Source: UBA3210 sp963653535 (GTDB lineage Bacteria > Bacillota_I > Bacilli_A > RFN20 > CAG-449). From it: a stretch of DNA of 18,504 nt. The notes beneath the pieces are model-generated. The model was not told the origin of the DNA. It saw nothing but the letters and a program-made list of their open reading frames with translations, and did not search any database. Below are positions 1 through 6,679 of this stretch, one piece after another. Within the stretch, counting starts at the first letter, position 1. Every line of letters begins with the position of its first letter. The stretch lies in NCBI GenBank assembly GCA_963653535.1, contig CAVJWU010000029.1, positions 1 to 18,504 of the forward strand, read 5' to 3'. Made by a program: the position numbers and the translations under genes.

Positions 1-2
1 GA

Positions 3-104
3 TCATTAAGTATCTATGTATGGATTGATGGAACTGATAAGTCATGTACCAATGCAATCATGAGCCAAAAATTAGAATTAACATTTAATTTCACTATAAA
101 ATAA
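3..104 (+). CDS. C-terminal end of a probable secreted or surface protein (partial)
   Basis: An open frame enters from the left edge and ends at TAA 102-104, giving 33 residues. The peptide holds a WIDGTDKSCTNAI core followed by alternating hydrophobic residues (LELTFNFTIK). A W-(I/L)-(D/E)-G-x-D-x-x-C-x-N-A pattern close to the C-terminus is, from memory, typical of TasA/camelysin-like and related SipW-processed surface proteins of Bacillota; this family placement is an inference from a short tail. No convincing terminator follows before the promoter block at 155. Confidence 0.6.
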   Translation, partial: SLSIYVWIDGTDKSCTNAIMSQKLELTFNFTIK

Positions 105-154
105 TATGTAAATATACTTATGAAATTAGGTCATGGGGACATAATTTAATATTT

Positions 155-208
155 GAACATAAAAAACATAACAAAAGTATTGATTTTAGAAATTTACGGC
201 TTATAATA
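155..208 (+). promoter_or_regulatory. Extended promoter block, copy 1
   Basis: A -35 box TTGATT (180-185), a 16-nt spacer and a -10 box TATAAT (202-207) stand about 43 nt upstream of the half-S gene. An A-rich tract (159-176) precedes the -35 box like an UP element. The 54 bp match the block at 3644-3697 at 48 positions, including the spacer sequence TTTACGGCT. Spacer conservation goes beyond what ordinary sigma-A recognition needs, so this is either a recent duplication or a promoter class with an extra factor. Confidence 0.75.
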
Positions 209-250
209 TGAATTATAAAACAAATATTTAAAGAAAGTTATGGTGATTAA

Positions 251-832
251 ATGAAAGTTAAATTAGGTGATTTAGATATTGAATTCATCTCAGGACAAAT
301 TCAATCTAGAGTTGAATATAAAGGTGAAGGAGATAATTTAAAGAAAATATTAAGTATTGTTCCTAAAGCTATTGAGAATGGATATTTAGATTGGAATAAT
401 CTATCAAGTTTTAATGCCCTTAAAACGACTAATAATATTAGATTATCAGAAAAAGGAGATATCATTTTAAAAGTTACTACTCCTTTTGATGCTTGTTTAC
501 TTAATGAAGGTGATGAAGGATTATTTATCCCATCATTTTGTATGAAGCTAAAAGTAAATGATAAAAGAATTAATCCTTATTATTTACTTGCTTTTATTAA
601 TTCATCTTCATTTTATAATGTAGCAAAATCTGCTTCAGTTGGTGTCGCGGTTAGTATTATTAATATTTCTAAAGTAAAAGAAATTGAAATACCTCTTATT
701 CCATTAGAAGAACAAGAAATAATCGCGGATAAATATAAAAGAACGATTGAAAAGATTAAAACCATGAAAGAAATAGTTTCGTTAGAAAGAGAATATTATG
801 ATTCTTGCTTTAAAGAATTGGAGGAGAATTAA
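251..832 (+). CDS. Half-length type I restriction specificity (S) subunit-like protein, single TRD
   Basis: This 193-residue protein has the layout of one half of an HsdS subunit. A target-recognition domain covers roughly residues 1-150: KLGDL at the start, GDIILKVTTPF in the middle, and a SVGVAVSIINISKVKEIEIPLIPLxEQ-type block near 130-155. One long conserved helix follows (about 155-193, charged, coiled-coil-like). Full HsdS proteins are about 400 residues with two TRDs, so this one would have to dimerise to give a palindromic target. That is known for some half-S proteins and inferred here. The ATG at 251 has GGTGA at 242-246 as ribosome site. It ends one base before the start of the HsdM-like gene, so the two are surely co-translated. 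No hsdR lies beside it. The DNA target cannot be read from the sequence. Confidence 0.82.
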   Translation: MKVKLGDLDIEFISGQIQSRVEYKGEGDNLKKILSIVPKAIENGYLDWNNLSSFNALKTTNNIRLSEKGDIILKVTTPFDACLLNEGDEGLFIPSFCMKLKVNDKRINPYYLLAFINSSSFYNVAKSASVGVAVSIINISKVKEIEIPLIPLEEQEIIADKYKRTIEKIKTMKEIVSLEREYYDSCFKELEEN

Positions 833-833
833 T

Positions 834-2051
834 ATGAATGATTTTGATCTATTAGTTACTTTAAGACATAAATCTATTTTACCTTATTATGGTTTTTCTC
901 AAAATGCAGTTGCGTTATTGTTTTTAAAATATATTAGAAACAAAAATTATGCTTCTAAATTTAATAAAGCACTTGATAATGGTAATTTATCAAGCGCTTT
1001 ATTAAATGAATTATTAAACAAAATAGAAGAAGAATATAGCCTTAAAAAGAATATTTTAAGTGATGCTGTATTTGATATTTCTTCTAATATTACTAACGAA
1101 AATATAATCGCGTATTTAAAATCTGATCTTATTGATTATTCTAAAAATGAGAAAGAAGACTTAATATATGATATTTTATCTTACGCGGATAAAGATACGT
1201 CTAGAACTAATATTTATACTACAAATAGAAGTTTAACTACTTTAACGCAAAAGATCTTAGATGTTAAAGAGGATGAATCATTTATGAATACATTCTCAGG
1301 TTTTAATACTGCTTCTATTAATATACACGCTAATAAATATTTTGGTTATGAATTATCTACATCAATTTTAGGAACTTCATTAATGATTATGATTTTCTTA
1401 GATAAGAAAAATTTTAATCTATCTAATGAAGATATATATTTAGTTACTAAATTAGAAAAAGTGGATAAGGTATTAACTGATGGTCCTTGGGGAGTATTTC
1501 TTGATAAGTTAAAATATAATGAAAGATCTAAAGTTAGTAATAAAATGGAATATCATAATATTGATATTACATTAAATGCATTAAAAGATAATGGTAAAGC
1601 TATTATTGTCGTTCCTAATAAATTATTAATTAGTGATACATATAAAGCATTAAGAGAAAATCTTGTTAAAGAAAAACTCCTTGAAGGAGTGATATCTTTA
1701 CCATTACTTTCCACTAAAACAAGTGTTAATCCTTATCTATTAGTTATATCTAAAAAAGATAATAAAGAAGTATCTTTTGTCGAAGCTAATAATAAAGAAT
1801 TCTATGTCCAAAATAAAAGAATTAATAATTTAACTAGTGAAGGCATTAATAAAATATTATTAGGCTTAGAAAAAGAAACAACTTATTCTAAGATGGTTAA
1901 TATCGATAGTTTATTAGATCAAAAAGATATGTCATTATTAGTATCTAACTATGTAAAAGAAGATGATAATAAAGAATATTCTAAAAAGGAAGAAATAGAA
2001 GAAAAATTAAATTCGTTATATGCAAGATTTAACGATTTAATTAATGGATAA
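834..2051 (+). CDS. HsdM-like protein with degenerate methyltransferase motifs
   Basis: The 405-residue protein starts at ATG 834 (GGAGGAGAA at 820-828), one base after the half-S stop. A longer in-frame start at 798 lacks a ribosome site. The N-terminus has the HsdM hallmark LLFLKYI (residues 28-34). In family HsdM proteins a GEFYTP segment, then SAM motif I (D-x-x-C-G-x-G) and motif IV (NPPF/Y) follow. Here the corresponding segments read NIYTT (126-130), NTFSGFNT (152-159, no Asp, second Gly lost) and DGPW (216-219, second residue Gly not Pro). The C-terminus keeps the usual order: a VVPNKLLI strand, a GVISLP strand and a final coiled coil. It may be an inactive DNA-binding scaffold, or a very diverged enzyme. 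Partnership with the half-S protein is inferred from adjacency and family. Confidence 0.7.
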   Translation: MNDFDLLVTLRHKSILPYYGFSQNAVALLFLKYIRNKNYASKFNKALDNGNLSSALLNELLNKIEEEYSLKKNILSDAVFDISSNITNENIIAYLKSDLIDYSKNEKEDLIYDILSYADKDTSRTNIYTTNRSLTTLTQKILDVKEDESFMNTFSGFNTASINIHANKYFGYELSTSILGTSLMIMIFLDKKNFNLSNEDIYLVTKLEKVDKVLTDGPWGVFLDKLKYNERSKVSNKMEYHNIDITLNALKDNGKAIIVVPNKLLISDTYKALRENLVKEKLLEGVISLPLLSTKTSVNPYLLVISKKDNKEVSFVEANNKEFYVQNKRINNLTSEGINKILLGLEKETTYSKMVNIDSLLDQKDMSLLVSNYVKEDDNKEYSKKEEIEEKLNSLYARFNDLING

Positions 2052-2053
2052 AT

Positions 2054-2132
2054 AATAACTTATATTATATGAAAAGTTATTAATATAAAGAAAATAAAGC
2101 TTTTATAGTAACTAATGGTTACTTAGCTTTAT
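2054..2132 (+). promoter_or_regulatory. Two hairpins in the gap before the ADP-ribosylglycohydrolase gene
   Basis: Hairpin A pairs AATAACTT (2054-2061) with AAGTTATT (2074-2081). Hairpin B is nested: ATAAAGC (2094-2100) pairs with GCTTTAT (2126-2132), and inside it AGTAAC (2107-2112) pairs with GTTACT (2118-2123). No U-tract follows B; the ribosome site AGGAGA lies 11 nt further on. They could be weak attenuators, processing sites or mRNA stabilisers. I do not see a separate promoter, so read-through from the S/M genes is likely. Confidence 0.45.
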
Positions 2133-2152
2133 ATATTATGTTAGGAGAATAT

Positions 2153-3004
2153 ATGCTCGGCGCGATTATTGGAGACATGGTAGGGTCTAATTATGAATTT
2201 AATGATTTTAATAAACCTACAGAAAAAACATTAGAATTAATTTCTTTAGAAAATAGAATGACAGATGATAGTTATTTAACTCTTGCAGTTGGTAAAGTTT
2301 TAACTAAATATTATCCATTTAGCTTTAGCGAAGAAGAAAAAGAAAATATTCAACATGATTTAAAAATTGAATTTAAATATATGGTTGAGCATCATGAAAA
2401 TGCTGGTTTTGGTTTATCTTTCTATCTTTGGTCAAAACATAAGATAGAAGATATGAAACCTTATAATTCTTGTGCGAATGGTTCTAGTATGAGAATATCT
2501 TCTGTTGGCTATTTTTCTCATTCGTTAGATGAAGTTAAATATTTATCTAAAATAGTAACAGAAATTACTCATAATCATCCTGATGGTCTTAAAGGAGCTG
2601 AAGCTATTTCTTCATGCGTATTTATGGCGTTAAATGGTTCTACTAAAGATGAGATAGAAGAATATATTACGAAGAATTATTATCCACGTATTAAAGAAAT
2701 TAATTATGAAAAATGGGTTAAAGAATATCAAACAGATTTATTTTGTGAAGGATCTTGCCCAGAAGCTATTTATTGCTTTTTACATTCTTCATCTTTACAA
2801 GATGCGATTATAAAAGCAGTTTGTTTAGGCGGTGATAGCGATACTATCGCTTGTATGACTGGTAGTATTGCAGAAGCTTATTACAATAAAGAAACTATCT
2901 CGAAGTTAGAAGAAAAATATATGGATTTTTGCATTGAAAAAGAATATCTCGATATTATTAAAGATATGCATAAAAAGATTGGAAGCAAGAAATTTGAAAA
3001 ATAA
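2153..3004 (+). CDS. ADP-ribosylglycohydrolase (DraG/ARH family)
   Basis: The 283-residue protein removes ADP-ribose from a modified target in this family, using two Mg ions in an all-helical fold. All diagnostic motifs are visible in order: GDMVGS (7-12), TDDSYLTLA (37-45, metal ligands T37, D38, D39), NGSSMRISSVG (109-119), a THNHPDGLKGAEA segment (139-151) and GGDSDTIA (226-233, ligands D228 and D230). It therefore looks catalytically competent. ATG 2153 follows AGGAGA (2143-2148) at the right distance; the in-frame ATG at 2138 has no ribosome site. It lies 101 nt after the HsdM-like gene and overlaps the next gene. The substrate cannot be told from the sequence. No ADP-ribosyltransferase gene is visible in the window. 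Confidence 0.92.
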   Translation: MLGAIIGDMVGSNYEFNDFNKPTEKTLELISLENRMTDDSYLTLAVGKVLTKYYPFSFSEEEKENIQHDLKIEFKYMVEHHENAGFGLSFYLWSKHKIEDMKPYNSCANGSSMRISSVGYFSHSLDEVKYLSKIVTEITHNHPDGLKGAEAISSCVFMALNGSTKDEIEEYITKNYYPRIKEINYEKWVKEYQTDLFCEGSCPEAIYCFLHSSSLQDAIIKAVCLGGDSDTIACMTGSIAEAYYNKETISKLEEKYMDFCIEKEYLDIIKDMHKKIGSKKFEK

Positions 3005-3590
3005 TAATATAGAAGATAAATTATATAAAAATGAAATTACATTAATAGATGATTTAAAAAATCGTATTGAATCTAATCCTAATTATTTTATTTTTAGTGA
3101 TGTTGATGCTCAGGATGAAACTTCTATAGTTTCACAAAGGGACTTGTTAGAAGAATGCTATATTGAAGCAAATATCGCGCTTAAACATTTAGATTTCTAT
3201 GATGCTTATGATTGTTTTAATATCTTATTTAAAAAAGCAAAATTATATAAACAAATACCTATTAAATATTTAATTTCTTTTAGCGAAGTTCTTTTATGTT
3301 TAAATGAAATTTTAGTTTGTTATGATTTTGTAACTTTCTTATATTTTAATATTTGTCTTATGCATAAAGAATATGAAAAAGAAGCAATAGAAATATTTAT
3401 ATTTATAAAAGAAATTGAAAAATTAGCCAAAGATATTAATAACACTAAAGATACAAATATTTTAAAAGACTACATAATTAATGAAATAATTACTAAAGAA
3501 AATATCATATATAAAGATGATGATATTATCATAAATGAAATGAATGAAGTAACTAATATAGTTTCCACGTTTAATTATTTAGGACTTTAA
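2994..3590 (+). CDS. Unknown helical acidic protein, coupled to the glycohydrolase
   Basis: I do not recognise this protein. I chose TTG 2994 as start because GGAAG (2981-2985) sits 8 nt upstream, inside the end of the preceding gene; the frame overlaps that gene by 11 nt, which suggests translational coupling. A longer form from TTG 2934 (218 residues) is possible but has no ribosome site. The 198-residue product is rich in Asp, Glu, Lys, Ile and Asn and looks mostly helical. A central hydrophobic stretch (YLISFSEVLLCLNEILVCYD, roughly residues 93-112) with neighbouring FYDAY and FLYFN segments hints at helical repeats rather than a membrane span. There is no signal peptide. A strong terminator follows directly, so it is the last gene of the unit. 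Confidence 0.6.
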   Translation: MKNNNIEDKLYKNEITLIDDLKNRIESNPNYFIFSDVDAQDETSIVSQRDLLEECYIEANIALKHLDFYDAYDCFNILFKKAKLYKQIPIKYLISFSEVLLCLNEILVCYDFVTFLYFNICLMHKEYEKEAIEIFIFIKEIEKLAKDINNTKDTNILKDYIINEIITKENIIYKDDDIIINEMNEVTNIVSTFNYLGL

Positions 3591-3598
3591 AAATACAG

Positions 3599-3631
3599 GG
3601 GTTTACCGAAATGGTAAGCTCTTTTTATTTT
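3599..3631 (+). terminator. Rho-independent terminator closing the S/M/ADP-ribosylhydrolase unit
   Basis: GGGTTTACC (3599-3607) pairs with GGTAAGCTC (3613-3621) over 9 bp with two G-U pairs and a GAAAT loop. TTTTTATTTT follows at once. Confidence 0.88.
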
Positions 3632-3643
3632 GAAAATTTAATA

Positions 3644-3697
3644 GAACATAAAAAAAATAACAAAAGTGTTGACTTTTAAATTTTACGGCTTATAATA
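3644..3697 (+). promoter_or_regulatory. Extended promoter block, copy 2
   Basis: TTGACT (3669-3674), a 16-nt spacer and TATAAT (3691-3696) form a strong sigma-A promoter for the gene at 3752. The whole 54 bp, from the upstream A-rich tract to the -10 box, is about 89% identical to 155-208. Confidence 0.82.
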
Positions 3698-3710
3698 GTA
3701 GATGTAATAA

Positions 3711-3737
3711 GCGAACACAAAAAAAATATCAGTTCGC
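3711..3737 (+). promoter_or_regulatory. 5' UTR hairpin
   Basis: GCGAAC (3711-3716) pairs perfectly with GTTCGC (3732-3737) across an A-rich 15-nt loop, between the promoter and the ribosome site AAGAGG (3741-3746). It would sit close to the 5' end of the transcript, where it may stabilise the mRNA or act as an operator. Confidence 0.4.
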
Positions 3738-3751
3738 AGAAAGAGGTATAT

Positions 3752-4306
3752 ATGTTAGTCACATCCGCATTAGCGAACAAAATCTTAGTTGAATTAAATT
3801 CAGATAAAGAAATTTATCTCCAAAGAGAAAGAGATTCTTCTTTTTACACCGTTTCCCAAGGTGAAGAAGTTGAAATTCCTTCCTTTGATTTCAACGAATG
3901 TTGTAGAGCAATTGACGAAATAGACAGTAAGGTTGGTATCATAAAACATGCGATAAATTTGGCAAATATAAATGCTAAAATTGATGTTCTAGGTGAAACT
4001 TATTCTGTCGACCAACTATTAGTCAAGATGGCTCAACTATCGAAGAGAATGAATTATTTTAACCTTCTTAGAAAAGCCCTTCCTAAGAAGAGACTTGATT
4101 CAAGATGCTATGGTAGTTCTAGTTCTAGTACAAAAGTAGTTGAATATCAATATATTAACTACGATGTACAAGATGCCCAAAGAGAATACAAAGAATGTCA
4201 AAAGAAGGTAACTGCTTTACAGTTAGCCCTCGATACATATAATCATACAGTTCAATTTGATATCGATATTGATTATGATTTCGAAATGGAGGATGAAGAA
4301 GAATAA
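3752..4306 (+). CDS. DIP1984/DUF6847-like uncharacterised protein
   Basis: The 184-residue protein has an N-terminal helix (LVTSALANKILVELN), a short Glu-rich linker, and an I-x-x-A-I-N-x-A-N core (residues 65-73) followed by GETYSVDQLLVKMAQLSKRM (81-100). A Ser-rich loop (121-126) and a final helix with LQLALDTYN (156-164) complete it, ending in an acidic tail DYDFEMEDEEE. This order (helix, E-E-P-like linker, IN-x-x-N, long helix, C-terminal dv..aq.....ALQ..ld..N helix) resembles the DIP1984/septicolysin-like family as I remember it. No biochemical function is established for that family to my knowledge. The start is set by AAGAGG at 3741. It has its own strong promoter and stands alone. 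Confidence 0.6.
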   Translation: MLVTSALANKILVELNSDKEIYLQRERDSSFYTVSQGEEVEIPSFDFNECCRAIDEIDSKVGIIKHAINLANINAKIDVLGETYSVDQLLVKMAQLSKRMNYFNLLRKALPKKRLDSRCYGSSSSSTKVVEYQYINYDVQDAQREYKECQKKVTALQLALDTYNHTVQFDIDIDYDFEMEDEEE

Positions 4307-4692
4307 AATAGCTAAATAAAATCTGTTCCTACTTTGCTTGAGACTTGTCTATACCTTGCGTATAGATAAGCTCCGCTAAAGAGTTATATTTAGCCTCCCC
4401 TAGAGAGTCTTCTAGAAACAAATAATTTTAATTAGAGAAATTAAGATATTTTTGTTCAATGTTAATGCATTATATCGTTTCACGTTTTTTTAGTTAATGT
4501 TATTGTTCGTAAAGAGAAAATAGGTTAGTGAGATTAATTATAATGATCGTTGGTTGATCTTTGAGTCGTCTTAGGCAAAGTAAAAACTTCTTAAAATTAG
4601 AAATGATTTTAAGTGATATCGAAGTATTAGGTTATAGATATCAAAACTTATGTGTAGCAAGGTGAAAAGACTTGTTTGATAAATTTGAAATT
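4307..4692 (+). ncRNA. Candidate structured RNA region between genes
   Basis: No coding frame of note lies here, but complementary segments are dense. A closing helix GCTAAATA (4311-4318) with TATTTAGC (4387-4394) encloses a long hairpin: CTTT (4332-4335) with AAAG (4378-4381), GAG (4340-4342) with CTC (4371-4373), and an 11-bp arm CTTGTCTATAC (4344-4354) with GTATAGATAAG (4360-4370) around a CTTGC loop. Next comes CTAGA (4400-4404) with TCTAG (4411-4415). Near the 3' end, ACTTCTTAAAAT (4586-4597) pairs with ATTTTAA (4606-4612) and, across an 8-nt bulge, GAAGT (4621-4625). The first domain lacks a U-tract, so it is not a simple terminator. I could not match it to a known riboswitch or ncRNA class; a 3' UTR element of the upstream gene or a leader of the esterase gene is also possible. 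Confidence 0.4.
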
Positions 4693-4708
4693 AGGAGGAA
4701 TAATCATT

Positions 4709-5293
4709 ATGAATAAGAAAATATTATATGTACATGGACTTGGTTCAAGCGGTAATTCAAGAACTAGTTCGATCTTAAAAGAACATTATAAGGATGACAT
4801 TGTTCTTTCACCTGATATTCCTTTTGAACCTAATAAGGCGATGGCCTTTCTTAGAGAATTAGTTTTAAAAAACGATATAGATGTAGTAATTGGAACTTCT
4901 CTAGGTGCCTTCTATGCGATGCAATTAGTCACTAAAAAGATTATATTAGTTAATCCTGCTTTAAATCCAGATGTCGATTTAGAAAAAGCTATTGGTAAAG
5001 GTACGTATCAATACTTTTCTAAACGAGAAGATGGTGAACAAACTTATACAATTGATGAAGACTATTTATCTACTTTAAAAAAGATTAAAGAATCATTCTT
5101 TAATGAAAATAATCTTGGTGATGAATCTATTTCTCTTACGGGATTATTTGGCGCTAAAGATGAATTATTTTCTCATGTAGATGATTTTAAAAAAGTTTTT
5201 CCTAAAGCTAATGTAGAAGTACATGAATTTTCTCATAGACTCAGTGATAAAGATATTAAAGAATACTTAATACCTTTAATTGATAATGACTAA
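4709..5293 (+). CDS. YqiA/UPF0227-like alpha/beta-hydrolase (esterase)
   Basis: The 194-residue cytosolic protein is a compact serine hydrolase. It opens with ILYVHGLGSSGNS (residues 5-17, oxyanion-hole His-Gly), has the nucleophile elbow GTSLGA (62-67, Ser64), a strand ending in FGAKDELF (147-154, likely Asp151) and a late EFSHRLS (173-179, likely His176). All three triad residues are thus present in the family order. Related small proteins (YqiA, UPF0227) hydrolyse short acyl esters; the natural substrate is unknown. ATG 4709 follows AGGAGG (4693-4698); the longer in-frame start at 4676 adds 11 residues and has no ribosome site. No promoter is obvious, so it may be read from the structured region upstream. 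Confidence 0.82.
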   Translation: MNKKILYVHGLGSSGNSRTSSILKEHYKDDIVLSPDIPFEPNKAMAFLRELVLKNDIDVVIGTSLGAFYAMQLVTKKIILVNPALNPDVDLEKAIGKGTYQYFSKREDGEQTYTIDEDYLSTLKKIKESFFNENNLGDESISLTGLFGAKDELFSHVDDFKKVFPKANVEVHEFSHRLSDKDIKEYLIPLIDND

Positions 5294-5381
5294 GTTAGAA
5301 TGAGAAATTGTTAAGCTATGAACAATGCTTGTTTGAGAAAGAGAAACTAATCTTTTTACTTAATAATGAGGAGAACAAAGA

Positions 5382-6659
5382 ATGGAAGATAATGAAAAAT
5401 TATTTAAGCATTATATTTATATTGAAGGAGGGAACGAGATATTAAATTATAAAGATTTGTTCGTTTTAATCGATGGCATTAAATATAGTTATGAATTTAA
5501 AAAATCAGACATATTTAATAGTGAAGAAAAAGTTATATTAACCTCAATAGAAGGCAAAGAACTAGAATTAGAAGAAGATCTTTCTAACGAAGAAATAGAT
5601 GATCTAGATGATTTAGAAAGATTAAACCTCATTGTAAAAGTAAAAAAGAAAATTAGATCATATAGATATAAAAAAGTAGAATTAGAAGATAATATTGTTA
5701 GATTCTATCCTTGTCCTGAATTCGTTGAAGAACCAAAAGTAGTCTCTTTCCCTAATAAAAAAGAACTTGATTCAATATTAGCGCATTTTAAAAGAAGAGA
5801 ATTTTATAAACCTTTAATTATATTATTCATCTTAGCTTTCTTTTTTTCTTGCTCGTTTGCCTATTTAAATCAAGGTTTGACATACAAAATAATTACATTA
5901 GTATTAGGAATCTTAACGTCACTATTTCTATTAGGCTTCTTATTTTTCTATATTTTTGATTATATAGTAACAAGAAAGAATGATTGGGAAAATTGGCAAT
6001 CTAATTACAATAAATATTTATTAGACAGAGAAAAATATATTGTCTATGAACGTAATTATTCTAATTACATGAAAGAAAAAAATCGCATTGACGAAACTAA
6101 AAGAAGACTAGATATATGGGTAAGATCAATTCTTAATCAATCAGTATCAGTATTAGAAAAAAAATTAGCTAAATTAACTAATGATTTTATTTGTGACTAC
6201 CAGATGTCAATAGGTGACTATTATAAATTAATTAAGATAATGGAAGATGAAGATATTGATGATGTAGACGAAGGATTAGATAGATTTAATGAAATATATT
6301 GTGAAGATGATGACGAAGAAGATGATTTAACAGAAGAATATATCAAAAATGGATCACTAGGTAGACGTGAATTTGATGACGAAATCATTAAACTTTTAAG
6401 AGAACAAAATGCTTTATTAGAAGAACAAAAAGAAGAAGAGGAAAGAAAAGAACGTTTATCTCGCATGCTAAAATCAAAAGAAGAATCTAAAAGAAGCATT
6501 GAAGAAGCTAACGTATTAGATCGAGAACGCCGCGAAAATGAAAAACTAAAAGAAGATATTAGATCACAATGTGCAACATGTAGAAATAAACCTTGCGCGA
6601 ATGCGTATAAAACACCTAACTGTCCTAGATATATTTGGTCTGGTAGTAAAAAATATTAG
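5382..6659 (+). CDS. Two-TM coiled-coil membrane protein with C-terminal Cys4 motif
   Basis: I do not recognise this 425-residue protein. Visible parts in order: an acidic N-terminal region (1-90), a basic stretch (85-100), two membrane spans (about 144-161 and 170-195) that form a hairpin, and a long charged helical region (200-395) with acidic clusters (EDDDEEDD near 310) and a Glu/Lys/Arg-rich coiled coil (340-395). It ends with C397-x2-C400-x4-C405-x8-C414, spaced like a zinc or Fe-S ligand set. No signal peptide is seen; both termini are most likely cytoplasmic. GAGGAG (about 5367-5372) sets the start at ATG 5382. The next gene begins 20 nt after its stop with a strong ribosome site, so the two form an operon. 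A membrane-anchored scaffold or sensor is plausible, but this is only inference. Confidence 0.7.
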   Translation: MEDNEKLFKHYIYIEGGNEILNYKDLFVLIDGIKYSYEFKKSDIFNSEEKVILTSIEGKELELEEDLSNEEIDDLDDLERLNLIVKVKKKIRSYRYKKVELEDNIVRFYPCPEFVEEPKVVSFPNKKELDSILAHFKRREFYKPLIILFILAFFFSCSFAYLNQGLTYKIITLVLGILTSLFLLGFLFFYIFDYIVTRKNDWENWQSNYNKYLLDREKYIVYERNYSNYMKEKNRIDETKRRLDIWVRSILNQSVSVLEKKLAKLTNDFICDYQMSIGDYYKLIKIMEDEDIDDVDEGLDRFNEIYCEDDDEEDDLTEEYIKNGSLGRREFDDEIIKLLREQNALLEEQKEEEERKERLSRMLKSKEESKRSIEEANVLDRERRENEKLKEDIRSQCATCRNKPCANAYKTPNCPRYIWSGSKKY

Positions 6660-6679
6660 TTATATGAAAGGAGATTAAT

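Noticed and set aside
798..833. Longer N-terminus for the HsdM-like protein from an upstream in-frame ATG.
   Set aside because: The 12 extra residues overlap the S gene, have no ribosome site and precede the conserved start; GGAGGAGAA supports ATG 834.
3602..3620. Inverted repeat considered as an operator for the gene at 3752.
   Set aside because: The U-tract directly after the stem and its place right behind a stop codon make it a terminator.
6221..6499. Minus-strand open frame rich in Ser opposite the coiled-coil gene.
   Set aside because: It is the shadow of Glu/Asp/Lys-rich coding sequence; it has no ribosome site, and the plus-strand gene has a good start and operon context.
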